A stretch of DNA of 63,408 nt from SAR202 cluster bacterium (GCA_008373205.1 RQOS01000031.1:1-63408); one strand, 5' to 3'. Positions 35,697 through 47,675 are shown, counted from the first letter of the stretch. Numbers and translations are program-made. The notes: generated by a model from the letters alone, not told the origin.

Positions 35697-36386
35697 TTAG
35701 TCCACTAAGTTATTAGCTAATTCAGTAAAATCTTTAACTACATAGTCTGGTTTCAACATTTCATGACATTCTTCATATGGAAGGTTATATCTATCCACGT
35801 AAGCTGCTTCCATACCACAGCTTTTTGCCCCTAAGGTATCAAATGTGTTTGCTGAAATCATCATAATTTCTGAAAGCTTGTATCCAGAAATCAAAGAAGC
35901 CTTTCTATAAACACCTGAATGAGGCTTGAATGATGAAACTTCCTCTACAGAAATTATTTTTTCAAAATTAAATTTAATTCTATTTTTGCATAAATGATTT
36001 AAAAATCTTTGCTCACCATTAGATAAAGCTATGAGTGCAAATCTTTTACTTAGGACACTTAATCCACTTAAGACCTCAGGAAAAGGTGAAAGATTTTGCC
36101 AATTCTCGTCCCATTTTTCAAGTTCAGAATCATTTGGCGTCATATTGAATTTTTTTGAAGTATATATAAAAGCATTCTTAACGGTATTCAAGTACCCGCT
36201 ATGACCAAGATCTAAGATATTATCTTGATATTGTTCGATCCTTTGCCTATGCCTTAAATATGCCCAAAATTCCTCTGGCGAGACAGTAGATTTATTATTA
36301 TTAATAATATTTTTTATTGAGCTGTTAGTACTTTTTTCTAAGTCTAAAACTGTGCCAAAAAGATCAAATGTTAATGCTTTAATCAT
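35697..36386 (-). CDS. HAD-type haloacid-dehalogenase-like hydrolase
   Basis: 229 residues. Motif I TFDLFGTVLDL has the nucleophile Asp followed by the dehalogenase-type Phe-Gly-Thr, a four-helix cap region follows, then SNGEQR (motif II), SFKPHSGVYRKA with Lys (motif III), and ISANTFDTLGAKSCGMEAAYVDR (motif IV). This is the type II 2-haloacid dehalogenase pattern, though phosphatase activity is also possible. It sits between E1 beta and E2 in one operon (gaps of 2 and 12 bases), which is unusual. Confidence 0.8.
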   Translation of the reverse strand: MIKALTFDLFGTVLDLEKSTNSSIKNIINNNKSTVSPEEFWAYLRHRQRIEQYQDNILDLGHSGYLNTVKNAFIYTSKKFNMTPNDSELEKWDENWQNLSPFPEVLSGLSVLSKRFALIALSNGEQRFLNHLCKNRIKFNFEKIISVEEVSSFKPHSGVYRKASLISGYKLSEIMMISANTFDTLGAKSCGMEAAYVDRYNLPYEECHEMLKPDYVVKDFTELANNLVD

Positions 36387-36388
36387 TT

Positions 36389-37348
36389 TTACTCCAATGT
36401 CTTTTTTACTGCTTTACTTACTTTTTCTATATTAGGATATACAAGTTTTTCTAGGCTAGGTGCATAAGGTATGTGAACTTGCTCAGATGCAACTTTAATT
36501 ATTGGAGATTGAAGATCCCAAAAGCCCTCCTCTGCAACAATAGACGAAATTTCTGATGCAGCTGAGCAGACTTTATGAGCAGGGTCAACAATAACAAGTC
36601 TACCTGTTTTTTCAACTGATTTTAATATAGTTTCTTTATCAAGAGGAACAAGGGTTCTTGGGTTTATAACTTCGCAAGAAATACCTTCTTTTTCTAAATT
36701 ATTTGCTACTTCTAGAGACAGGTTTACTGATGCAGCTATTCCAATTATTGTACAATCTGTTCCTGATTTTACTATTTCAGCTTTACCAAATGGTATTTCA
36801 TCTTCTGACATTTCACTTCTTGTACCATATAAATTTGCATCCTCAAATATAATTACAGGGTCATCATCTCTTACGGCGGTTTTTAATAGACCCTTAGCAT
36901 CTGTAGAGTTAGCAGGAACGGCTATTTTTATACCAGGCATATTCATAAACATAGGATAAGGCCTATCTGAATGGTGCGCTGCTGAACCGCTTCCATACAT
37001 CATTGAAGCTCTATAAACTACAGGAAGTGTAGCTTGACCTCCAAACATGTATCTCATTTTCGCGGCCTGTGAAATCAGCTGATCCATAGCAACCCACATG
37101 AAGCTGGTTACAGTTTCAACAATTGGCCTCATTCCAACCAAAGATGCTCCTATTGCTGCTCCAAAAAAACCATTTTCTGATAGCGGGGTGTCTAAAACTC
37201 GCTCTTCTCCAAATTCTTTATATAAATTTGCAGTTGCGCCATAAACAGATAGCCTTATATCTTCACCCATAATAAAAACATTTGAGTCTCTTCTCATTTC
37301 TTCGGCAATAGCTTCATTGATAGCTTCAGCAAAAATTTTTTCAGCCAT
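36389..37348 (-). CDS. 2-oxoacid/acetoin dehydrogenase E1 beta
   Basis: 319 residues, thiamine-diphosphate-binding. MGEDIRL, DTPLSENGFFGAAIGASLVGMRPIVE (the Glu activating the cofactor), GSGSAAHHSDRPYPMF and the C-terminal transketolase domain (TIIGIAASV, LVIVDPAHKVCSAASEI) are typical. It forms the alpha2beta2 E1 with the following gene. 15 bases separate it from E1 alpha. The substrate among pyruvate, acetoin and branched keto acids is not fixed by sequence alone. Confidence 0.93.
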   Translation of the reverse strand: MAEKIFAEAINEAIAEEMRRDSNVFIMGEDIRLSVYGATANLYKEFGEERVLDTPLSENGFFGAAIGASLVGMRPIVETVTSFMWVAMDQLISQAAKMRYMFGGQATLPVVYRASMMYGSGSAAHHSDRPYPMFMNMPGIKIAVPANSTDAKGLLKTAVRDDDPVIIFEDANLYGTRSEMSEDEIPFGKAEIVKSGTDCTIIGIAASVNLSLEVANNLEKEGISCEVINPRTLVPLDKETILKSVEKTGRLVIVDPAHKVCSAASEISSIVAEEGFWDLQSPIIKVASEQVHIPYAPSLEKLVYPNIEKVSKAVKKTLE

Positions 37349-37363
37349 AGTAATCTCCTTTAA

Positions 37364-38353
37364 TTATGGTTTAGGTATAGGATTTGCCCACATGTCTTCA
37401 TATAAATCACTTGGTTCAGGAAAGCTACTATTTCTAGCAAACTCCACAGCTTCTTCAGTTTGTGAATAAGAATTTGATTCTATTTCTTTACATTCTTCTT
37501 CAGAAAGAATTCCTCGATCTATTAATTTTTTTGAATGAATTAATATTGGGTCTCTATCTCTCCATTTATTAATTTCTTCTTCTGTTCTATATTCACCTCT
37601 TCTAACCCTTCCAAGTCCTAGCGAGTGTTCTTCAAATCTATAGGTGAGTCCCTCTATTAATGTTGGCCCCTCTCCATTTCTAGCCCTTTTTACAGCTTCT
37701 GTTGTTGCCTCATACATTGCTTCAACATTTTGGCCATCAACTAATATACCAGGCATGTTATACGCCTGAGCTCTATCTGATACATTATCTACAGCGACTG
37801 AATTTTGATAAGAAGTTGTTATTGCAAATTGGTTATTTTCACAAACAAATATGACAGGCAATTTCCAAATTGAAGCAAGATTCATTGATTCATGGCAAGC
37901 ACCTTGATTTGAAGCTCCGTCTCCAAAAAAAACAACGGAAACGAAATCTTTTTTGCCTATTTTTGATGCTAGTCCCGCTCCAGTAGCAACAGGAACAGAA
38001 GATGCTACGATCCCTGATTCACCTAAAATTCCAACAGAAAAATCAGCCAAATGCATTGATCCGCCTTTTCCATTACAGTAACCGTCTACTCTTCCATATA
38101 TTTCCGCCATTGCTTTTTTTATGCTTCCTCCCTTTGCTAAAGGGTGCCCATGGGAACGATGATTCCCTGCTATATAATCTGTATCTTTCAAGGCTAAGCA
38201 TACCCCTACTGCAACACCTTCTTCTCCAATATAGGGATGAGCTGCACCAACAAACTCTCCAGCTTCATGAACCTCCATTACTTTTTCCTCAAATGTTCTT
38301 ATCGTCCACATTCTTTCAAGCATGAGTTTTTGAATTTCTTTTGTAATTTCCAT
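37364..38353 (-). CDS. 2-oxoacid/acetoin dehydrogenase E1 alpha
   Basis: 329 residues. HRSHGHPLAKGGSIKKAMAE, GRVDGYCNGKGGSMHLAD and the thiamine-diphosphate motif GDGASNQG...ENNQFAITT are present. It catalyses decarboxylation or C-C cleavage and transfer to the lipoyl group. It is the first gene of the five-to-six gene operon and is divergent from gyrB with 238 bases between. SHSLG in the phosphorylation-loop region (EEHSLG) is the bacterial form. Confidence 0.93.
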   Translation of the reverse strand: MEITKEIQKLMLERMWTIRTFEEKVMEVHEAGEFVGAAHPYIGEEGVAVGVCLALKDTDYIAGNHRSHGHPLAKGGSIKKAMAEIYGRVDGYCNGKGGSMHLADFSVGILGESGIVASSVPVATGAGLASKIGKKDFVSVVFFGDGASNQGACHESMNLASIWKLPVIFVCENNQFAITTSYQNSVAVDNVSDRAQAYNMPGILVDGQNVEAMYEATTEAVKRARNGEGPTLIEGLTYRFEEHSLGLGRVRRGEYRTEEEINKWRDRDPILIHSKKLIDRGILSEEECKEIESNSYSQTEEAVEFARNSSFPEPSDLYEDMWANPIPKP

Positions 38354-38515
38354 ATCATTTATTCCTAATATAAATTTAATCTCTTGGGAAATATCTTCAT
38401 CTTGGGAAATAATTAAGTCAAGTTGATAAACACTTTTTTTCCTAAAGATAAATTCTAGTTGAAAAATTGACTTTAATTTGAATTTAAACTGAGCTTACTA
38501 TAAATTTTCATTTCT

Positions 38516-38527
38516 ATACTATAGTAT
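38516..38527. promoter_or_regulatory. 12-bp palindrome between acoA-type gene and gyrB
   Basis: ATACTATAGTAT is a perfect palindrome near the middle of the 238-base divergent region. TTGAAT/TATAAA (38478-38504) form a possible gyrB-directed promoter just to its left, so a bound protein would sit over the early transcript. No match to a known operator. Confidence 0.35.
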
Positions 38528-38564
38528 TTAGGAATATGACTTATATATATGTTTAACATATTAA

Positions 38565-41347
<2,783 letters not shown>

Positions 41348-41351
<4 letters not shown>

Positions 41352-41905
41352 ACAATTTCTCCTTCTGAATTTATTTCAAATATTGATGAATATTTATAAC
41401 CTGCCTCTAACAGTTTTTCAGATCCACCTAATTTTCTATCTAAAATGCTAAGAACTAATTTAATTTCACAATTATTTTCTTTCAAAGCATTCAGTGATTC
41501 TAGCAAAGAGCCTCCAGTTGAGACTGTGTCATCTATAACGATTGCAGAAGAGTTTTCGACAAGCTTTCCTTCTATCTGTTTTTGTAAACCATGATCTTTT
41601 TTATCTGATCTAATAAAAAATCCCGTAAGAGGATAATCTTTTGATAAAGAGTAAAAAACAGTAGATCCAATAAGAGGAACTGCCGCAACTGCGGGGCCTC
41701 CAATAAAATTAACTTTTTGCTCAATAGCATTAGAAAATATCCAATCGGTAATAATATTAGAGCATATAGGATCTAAAGATAGCAGTCTTCCATCGAAATA
41801 AAAATTTGATTTCATTCCGCTGGCCAAAGTAAAATCTCCGTATTCCAACGCTTTTAATTCAATCGCCCTGTCTAGTAATTTTTTTTTCGTTTTATTATTC
41901 ATCAT
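41348..41905 (-). CDS. pyrE: Orotate phosphoribosyltransferase
   Basis: 185 residues. The PRPP-binding motif VIDDTVSTGGSLLE, the FTLASGMKSNFYFDGR opening and the FFIRSDKKDHG loop with flexible-loop Lys/His identify PyrE, which makes OMP in pyrimidine synthesis. ATGA overlaps on both sides (nadD, mazG) show a translationally coupled operon. Confidence 0.92.
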
Positions 41906-42489
41906 CTGTATAAATTATTTTCCTTTATATAATTATGTATTTCAATTGGGGTGTAGTGCAAAACAGATATATTTTCACTTATTTTTTCTCTGATATCAGA
42001 AGAGCTAATATCAGAAAGGCTTTCAATAATTTTGATATTACTCATAGGTTCTATATCAGAACTCAATCTTGAAATAATTATAAATTTATAATTTCTAAGA
42101 AGCTCAGATCCATTTTTCCATAACTTTATTTCATTAAAAGCATCTGATCCTAAAACTATATGAGTAATATCAAAGTCAGGATATTTAGTTTTTAGATATC
42201 TCAGTGTTTCAATAGTATAACTAGGAGAGGATCTTTTTACTTCATAATCGACTAAAGTTATAAAATCATCATGAAATGCCAATCTACACATTTCATATCT
42301 TTGTTCTGGGGTTGCAATAGGGGGCATGGACTTCATATATTGATTTCCAGCTGGAGATAAAAACATTTTATTAAAATTAAAATTATTTTTTATATAACTT
42401 ACTATTTCTAAGTGACCATTATGAATAGGGTCAAAAGTGCCGCCAAAAAATACTGATTTAAGTAAATTATTCTTCCCAGGTAAATGCAT
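41902..42489 (-). CDS. nadD: Nicotinate-nucleotide adenylyltransferase
   Basis: 195-residue nucleotidyltransferase making NaAD for NAD synthesis. FFGGTFDPIHNGHLEI with the HxGH-type motif, LSPAGNQYMK and the C-terminal SSSDIREKI (ISSTxIR-type motif) are intact. It starts 23 bases inside obg, in another frame. obg-nadD neighbourhood is common in bacteria, but the usual rsfS partner is replaced by pyrE. Confidence 0.93.
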   Translation of the reverse strand: MHLPGKNNLLKSVFFGGTFDPIHNGHLEIVSYIKNNFNFNKMFLSPAGNQYMKSMPPIATPEQRYEMCRLAFHDDFITLVDYEVKRSSPSYTIETLRYLKTKYPDFDITHIVLGSDAFNEIKLWKNGSELLRNYKFIIISRLSSDIEPMSNIKIIESLSDISSSDIREKISENISVLHYTPIEIHNYIKENNLYR

Positions 42490-43729
42490 ATTGTCCTATT
42501 TTCAATAAATCACCCCGCTTGATGCCTATATTTATTAGTTCCTCTCCTATTTTTGAAGATTTTAATTTATATTGAAATTGAACTAATGTTTTCCAATTAT
42601 TTAGATTTGATCCTTCGGCAAGCTGGACAAACTGTTTATCATTAATTACAAAGTGGTTGTCTTTAAACATTACCCTCTTTAATTCATTTTTATGTAAGTT
42701 AATTACAGGAAAATCAACATCGGTATCTTCATTGCCAATCTCCAAAATATACTCTTGAATCTTGTCAATAAATTTCATTATTTTATTATCTAAGGAACGA
42801 TTTAGGGTAAAGATTTGGTTATTTAGATTTTTAAACTTTTGAGTAATTTCATTTATAAAATCATTTAGATCAACTGTATCCAATTCATCGCAGTGGGTTA
42901 AAATGAGAACTATTTTCTTTTCAAGCAAAGCTTTATTATATTTTTTTAATTGTTCATGTATAAAGTTTATTTCACTTAAGATATCACTATTAATATCTAT
43001 AACCATTCCAATAATATTAGTTTTCATTAGATGCTTTAAATATTGATTTCCTGAGGCTAAATTATTTTCAGGATCCTTAACAAGCCCAGGTATCTCAATG
43101 ACGGTAACATTTTGAAAGTTTCTTTGCACGGTTGCTATAACTGGTTCTTTAGTTGTAAAAGGATAATTGCCTATTTCTGGTTTTGCATTTGAAATATTTT
43201 TTATAAGCGTAGATTTTCCTGAATTAGGAGGCCCAATTAAACATAAATCTGAAGATAATGTAAAATCAAGTTCTATTTGCTCAATATCATTTTTTTCACC
43301 TGATTCTGCCAATAGGGGCTCTTTATTCTTAGATGTAACAAAAGCAACATTTCCTCTTCCACCCTTGCCACCTGTCAAGACTTCGAATGAATCTTCTGGT
43401 GAAGAAAGGTTTGCAAGAAGATTTCTTTTGCTCGATTTATCCCATATTAGTGTGCCCACAGGCACATTAATATAAACATCCTTTCCATTAAATCCCGTTT
43501 TATTTTGATCAGAACCTTTTCCACCATTTTCTGCTTTAAAGTTCTTTGAAAATCTGTATGAATTCAGGTTAGACATATTTTGATCACACCTGATCCACAC
43601 GCTTCCACCTCTACCACCATTACCTCCGTCAGGTCCACCTCGTGAATTTTTAGAGTCTTGATTAAAGCTAATGGCTCCACTTCCACCATCACCCGATTTA
43701 ATATTTATTATTACTTTATCTATAAACAT
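42467..43729 (-). CDS. obg: Obg-family GTPase with degenerate G motifs
   Basis: 420 residues. The glycine-rich Obg fold (GGPDGGNGGRGGSV ... GGKGGRGNVAF) covers 1-158, the GTPase domain 160-340, and an OCT domain the end (ending FTWEE). The P-loop GPPNSGKST (166-174) and G2 YPFTT (189-193) are normal. G3, normally DIPGLI, is EIPGLV (212-217) and the following EGA..G.GLG is KDPENNLASG. G4, normally NKxD or TKxD, is THCD (278-281). Obg helps assemble the 50S subunit; GTP handling may be altered here. An (AT)9 tract overlaps the start codon. Ends overlap nadD. Confidence 0.9.
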   Translation of the reverse strand: MFIDKVIINIKSGDGGSGAISFNQDSKNSRGGPDGGNGGRGGSVWIRCDQNMSNLNSYRFSKNFKAENGGKGSDQNKTGFNGKDVYINVPVGTLIWDKSSKRNLLANLSSPEDSFEVLTGGKGGRGNVAFVTSKNKEPLLAESGEKNDIEQIELDFTLSSDLCLIGPPNSGKSTLIKNISNAKPEIGNYPFTTKEPVIATVQRNFQNVTVIEIPGLVKDPENNLASGNQYLKHLMKTNIIGMVIDINSDILSEINFIHEQLKKYNKALLEKKIVLILTHCDELDTVDLNDFINEITQKFKNLNNQIFTLNRSLDNKIMKFIDKIQEYILEIGNEDTDVDFPVINLHKNELKRVMFKDNHFVINDKQFVQLAEGSNLNNWKTLVQFQYKLKSSKIGEELINIGIKRGDLLKIGQYAFTWEE

Positions 43730-43841
43730 ATATATATATATATATTAATAATATTAATTAAGTCTGTTCAAATTGTTAACGAGTGTTCTTAGTTTATGAG
43801 TAAATTAAAATGTTAATAATTGTTCAATTTGATGTTAATGA
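43728..43841. other. Candidate replication origin: A/T run plus TGTTNA 9-mer array
   Basis: 43728-43761 is 34 unbroken A/T bases, starting with (AT)9, a good DNA unwinding element. It is followed by TGTT-beginning 9-mers at 43765, 43774, 43784, 43811, 43821 and 43833, spaced 9, 10, 27, 10 and 12 bases, mostly one helical turn. TGTTAATAA (43811) is one change from the reverse DnaA box TGTGNATAA. No canonical TTATCCACA is present. Location directly downstream of dnaA supports an origin, but this is a proposal. Confidence 0.45.
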
Positions 43842-43861
43842 AATTTATAAAACACACTTTT

Positions 43862-45169
43862 TTAGTTTTGAATTATTGTTTTCTCGATTTCTTGTTTTAA
43901 TTCAACATCTTTCAACAATACTTTTTTTATTTTGTTCACAGAATAAATGATGGTTGAGTGATTTCTATCTCCTAGAATCTTTCCCGCTTGCCCTGTAGAG
44001 AAATTAGATTTTTCAGTTAATAAATATGCAGCAACTTGTCTGGCAAAGTTTGTTTTTTTATCATTTTTCCTGCCCCTGAGGTCCTGCTCATTAATCCCAA
44101 ACATGTATTTTATAAGTGAAAATATTTTTTCTTTAGATACATTGATATCTTTTATATTTTCTAATTTATAATCACTAAGAATGTTGCTAACCATATTTAT
44201 ATTAATCTCTGAGTTTAGCAGCTCTGCATGAGCTATAAGAGATTTAATTATTCCTTCTATTTCTGAAAAGGAGTTGAATTTTTTACTTCCAATAAATTCT
44301 AACAACTCCTCGGATATCTTAATATTGTTCTTTTTAAATGACTTCTTTATATATTTTTTTGCAGTTTCTTTATCGGGTGTATGAAGCTTTACTATGAGCC
44401 CTGATTTGAGTATTGAGGTTAATCTGTTGGGCATATCCAGCTTACTAGGATGATTATAGCTTGTAATAACTATTTGTTTTCCTGAAACTGATAGCTGGTT
44501 AATAATATGGATAAAAACTTCAATAGTTTGTTTTTTTCCTGCAAAAAAATCTATGTCATCAAGAATAAATACATCACACTCTCTATACTTATTCATTATT
44601 TGAGGTGTTTTGTTTTTAATTGATTTTACGAAATCATTTACAAATGTTTCTCCTGCAACAGAAGTTACATTTAAGCCCTTGGCTTTTAGGGTTTTTGCTG
44701 TCGATTGTATTAAGTGTGTTTTTCCTAATCCCCATTCACTGTAAATGTATAAAGGATTATAAAGATTACCCGGAGTCTCACATATTTTTTTTGCAGCTGC
44801 ATAAGCTAAAAAGTTAGAATTTCCAGTAATAAAAGAGTTAAAATCGAACTTAGGGTTTATCCAGCTCCCTTCTATTTTTCCTTTGGATGATATGGTTTCA
44901 TTATTTCCTTTTTCTTCGCTTAAAACATATTCGATTTTATATTTATTGTTACTTGTTTGATATATAGCATCTTGAATAGTTGCATCTAGTCTTTGAGATA
45001 ACATTTCAACTGCAAAAATACTTTCAGTTGAAACTACTAATAAGTTATCAGAGAGAGAAATTCCTTTAGTATTTTTCAACCAAGTTTGATATGTGCTTTC
45101 TGGTATTACCATTTCTAGGTAACCCAACGCAGCAGACCATATTTTGTTAGCTAATAGATTTTCCAGCAC
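43862..45169 (-). CDS. dnaA: Chromosomal replication initiator DnaA, divergent
   Basis: 435 residues from GTG 45169, behind AAGGAG; a TTG at 45196 would add nine residues and the CTG at 45166 is also possible. Domain I (IWSAALGYLEMVIPESTYQTWLK), AAA+ domain with Walker B FILDDIDF, and domain IV HTH (GDRNHST) are clear. Differences from the E. coli alignment I remember: P-loop SEWGLGKT lacks the first Gly; the arginine-finger RLKSRF is RLTSIL; the sensor-2 Arg before ELEG is Ser (SEIEG); base-reading Asp of GGRDHTT is Asn (DRNHST); minor-groove Arg399 aligns to Phe. So ATP sensing and box reading may be changed. Single, intact frame. Confidence 0.93.
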   Translation of the reverse strand: MLENLLANKIWSAALGYLEMVIPESTYQTWLKNTKGISLSDNLLVVSTESIFAVEMLSQRLDATIQDAIYQTSNNKYKIEYVLSEEKGNNETISSKGKIEGSWINPKFDFNSFITGNSNFLAYAAAKKICETPGNLYNPLYIYSEWGLGKTHLIQSTAKTLKAKGLNVTSVAGETFVNDFVKSIKNKTPQIMNKYRECDVFILDDIDFFAGKKQTIEVFIHIINQLSVSGKQIVITSYNHPSKLDMPNRLTSILKSGLIVKLHTPDKETAKKYIKKSFKKNNIKISEELLEFIGSKKFNSFSEIEGIIKSLIAHAELLNSEININMVSNILSDYKLENIKDINVSKEKIFSLIKYMFGINEQDLRGRKNDKKTNFARQVAAYLLTEKSNFSTGQAGKILGDRNHSTIIYSVNKIKKVLLKDVELKQEIEKTIIQN

Positions 45170-45458
45170 AAACTCCTTGTAAAAAATTAAATACAAATAT
45201 TTTTGTAATAGCGACTATCTGCGACGAATTATTTTTTGAAAAAAAATTTATTAAAACTTAAATCAAGAAATTAAGATTAAAGTCCGCATTTAGAAATAAT
45301 ATTCATTTAAATAATTTAATAAAAGGCTCAATAATTCATAAAAAAGAAAACTTTTAAATTAAAAATATTAAATTTATTTATTATTTACAATTACCCAAGT
45401 TAGAAAAGAATTTTTGAGACGTTAACGCCCTTATAATATTAAGAGCACTTTTAAATTT
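45170..45458. other. AT-rich dnaA-fmt divergent region
   Basis: About 290 bases, over 80% A/T, with no gene. It contains a GCGAC pair separated by five bases (near 45212-45224), one box TTATTTACA (45381-45389), one change from TTATNCACA, and TATAAT at 45432-45437 which suits fmt. It must hold the dnaA and fmt promoters and could also be part of an origin. No hairpin terminator or RNA was seen. Confidence 0.5.
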
Positions 45459-46382
45459 ATGCGAGATAAAATGAAAATTATTTTTTTTGGAACGCCCCCT
45501 TCATGTATAAATATTTTAAATTCATTACTTAAAAATCACAACATTGTAAGTATTGTTTCAAAGAAGCAACCGGAAGCTTCAAAAAGAAGAAAATTTAAGG
45601 TTTCTGAAATATCCTTGTTTGCTTCTCAAAACAATATTCCCTATATGGACCCTAGTATCCTTGATTCTAAATTGGAAAATCAGCTAAAAAAAATGAATCC
45701 GGATTTATTCCTTGTGTGTGCATATGGAAAGATTTTATCCAATGACTTTATAAATATTCCAACTTATGGAACTATTAATATCCACCCCTCTTTGTTACCA
45801 AAGTATAGGGGACCTTCTCCAATACAAAGCACAATAATTAATCTTGATGATAAGTCTGGATATACTATAATCAAGATGGATAAAGGTATTGATACAGGAG
45901 ACATACTGTTTAAGAGCGATCCAATTTTATTGAGAAAAGATGAAAAATACTTAGATTTATTAAATTTTCTTCTATCCGAATCTTCCAAAGGAATTACTCA
46001 GGCAATTAATAATTTAATAAATAATAAAAATATTGATAAACAAGATAATGAAAGAGCATCTTATACTAAATTAATTAAAAAAAGCGATGGCTTAATTGAG
46101 TGGAACTCTTCAGCTGAAAAAATTGAAGCTCGGTTTAGAGCTTTTAGCACTTGGCCTCAATCATACTCATTTCACAATAATAAGAGATTTAAAATATTAG
46201 ATATGGAAATAACAAATCTGGAATCTGAACTTTGTGGAAAAATAAGTAAATTTGAAAATAATATTCTTGTAGACACTAAAACTAAAAAATTAAGTATTAA
46301 AAACATTCAGTTTGATGGGAAAAAACCTGTTGATGCCTTAGCTTATTTTGGAAATTTTGATTTAGTAAAAACAAAACTTTGA
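45459..46382 (+). CDS. fmt: Methionyl-tRNA formyltransferase
   Basis: 307 residues; adds formyl to initiator Met-tRNA. IIFFGTPPS near the start, NIHPSLLPKYRGPSPIQ (catalytic Asn/His) and MDKGIDTGDIL with Asp are typical, and a C-terminal OB-like domain follows. A second ATG at 45471 starts MKIIFFGTP and is an equally good start. The usual neighbour def (deformylase) is not beside it. Length is normal. Confidence 0.93.
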   Translation: MRDKMKIIFFGTPPSCINILNSLLKNHNIVSIVSKKQPEASKRRKFKVSEISLFASQNNIPYMDPSILDSKLENQLKKMNPDLFLVCAYGKILSNDFINIPTYGTINIHPSLLPKYRGPSPIQSTIINLDDKSGYTIIKMDKGIDTGDILFKSDPILLRKDEKYLDLLNFLLSESSKGITQAINNLINNKNIDKQDNERASYTKLIKKSDGLIEWNSSAEKIEARFRAFSTWPQSYSFHNNKRFKILDMEITNLESELCGKISKFENNILVDTKTKKLSIKNIQFDGKKPVDALAYFGNFDLVKTKL

Positions 46383-46431
46383 AAAAATATTTATTAGTTT
46401 GATATCCTAAAAATATAAAGAATTTTAAATT

Positions 46432-47631
46432 ATGACTTCTAAAAATATAAATAAACCTTCATCAAATGGTAGATTTGGAAAATTTGGTGGTAAATTTGTT
46501 CCTGAAACTCTAATGTCTTCTTTAAAAGAAATAGAAGAGGCATTTGAAAAATATTCTAAAGATGAATCTTTTTGGGAAGAATTAACTACTTTACAGAATG
46601 ATTTTATAGGTAGGCCAACACCTTTATATTATGCAAAAAATTTATCTGAAAAGCTGAATCAAAGAATATGGATAAAAAGAGAAGATTTAGCTCATACTGG
46701 TGCACATAAAATTAATAATGCTATTGGGCAGGCTCTGTTGGCTAAAAGAATTGGTAAAAAAAGAATCATAGCTGAAACAGGTGCAGGCCAACATGGTGTA
46801 GCAACTGCAACTGCTTGTGCTATGTTAAATCTAGAATGTATTGTTTACATGGGTGAAGAAGATATAAAAAGGCAAGCTCCTAATATTTATAGAATGGAAA
46901 TGCTTGGAGCTAAAGTAGTTCCAGTTACATCTGGTTCAAGAACATTAAAAGATGCTGTTAACGAAGCTATCAGAGATTGGGTCACTAATGTTGAAAATAC
47001 TTATTATATAATTGGAAGTGCTGTTGGCCCTCACCCATATCCCTATATCGTTAGAGAATTTCAATCAATAATTGGGATTGAGTCAAGGAAACAAATATTA
47101 GACAAAACAGGAAGCTTGCCAAATTATGTACTTGCTTGTGTAGGTGGCGGTTCGAATGCTATCGGAATTTTTTCAGGATTTATCGATGATTTAGACGTTT
47201 CTCTAATAGGAATAGAAGCAAGTGGAGAAGGAATAGATACTGAAAAGCATGCAGCTACTTTAACAAAAGGAACCCCTGGGATATTACATGGGTCCCTTAG
47301 TTATGTTCTACAAGATAGTTTTGGGCAAATTCAAGAAGCACACTCAATATCTGCTGGCTTAGATTATCCGGGAGTTGGCCCAGAGCATTCAAATTTGAAA
47401 GATATTGAAAGAGCACAATATTACTCCGCAACAGATCTGAAGGCCTTAGAAGGCTTTAAGTTATTATCAGTTGAAGAAGGAATTATTCCTGCTCTTGAAC
47501 CAGCTCATGCTTTAGGCTTTTTAATTGATTGGTCACAGGAAATTCCAAAAGATCAATCTATCCTGTTCTTGCTTTCTGGTCGTGGTGATAAAGATATGGA
47601 AACTGTATCAAAAAAAATGGCATCATTATAA
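46432..47631 (+). CDS. trpB: Tryptophan synthase beta chain
   Basis: 399-residue PLP enzyme that condenses indole with serine. [13 protein letters not shown], the PLP Lys in [26 protein letters not shown] and the phosphate-binding [10 protein letters not shown] identify the class 1 TrpB. No trpA or other trp genes are near, so it stands alone; TrpA may be encoded elsewhere. Confidence 0.95.
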   Translation: MTSKNINKPSSNGRFGKFGGKFVPETLMSSLKEIEEAFEKYSKDESFWEELTTLQNDFIGRPTPLYYAKNLSEKLNQRIWIKREDLAHTGAHKINNAIGQALLAKRIGKKRIIAETGAGQHGVATATACAMLNLECIVYMGEEDIKRQAPNIYRMEMLGAKVVPVTSGSRTLKDAVNEAIRDWVTNVENTYYIIGSAVGPHPYPYIVREFQSIIGIESRKQILDKTGSLPNYVLACVGGGSNAIGIFSGFIDDLDVSLIGIEASGEGIDTEKHAATLTKGTPGILHGSLSYVLQDSFGQIQEAHSISAGLDYPGVGPEHSNLKDIERAQYYSATDLKALEGFKLLSVEEGIIPALEPAHALGFLIDWSQEIPKDQSILFLLSGRGDKDMETVSKKMASL

Positions 47632-47639
47632 TTTTTTAG

Positions 47640-47672
47640 TATAATTCTAGAAAATTAATTATAGGAATTATA
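47640..47672 (+). promoter_or_regulatory. Inverted repeat before the CaiB-type gene
   Basis: TATAATTC (47640-47647) and GAATTATA (47665-47672) are perfect 8-bp arms with a 17-base spacer, ending four bases before the ATG. The left arm also gives a TATAAT -10 box and the right arm hides the GGA of the ribosome-binding site. AT-rich, so weak as evidence. Confidence 0.3.
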
Positions 47673-47675
47673 AAA

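Noticed and set aside
45170-45458. rpmH or another small gene between dnaA and fmt
   Set aside because: Only frames under 15 codons and no L34-like sequence.
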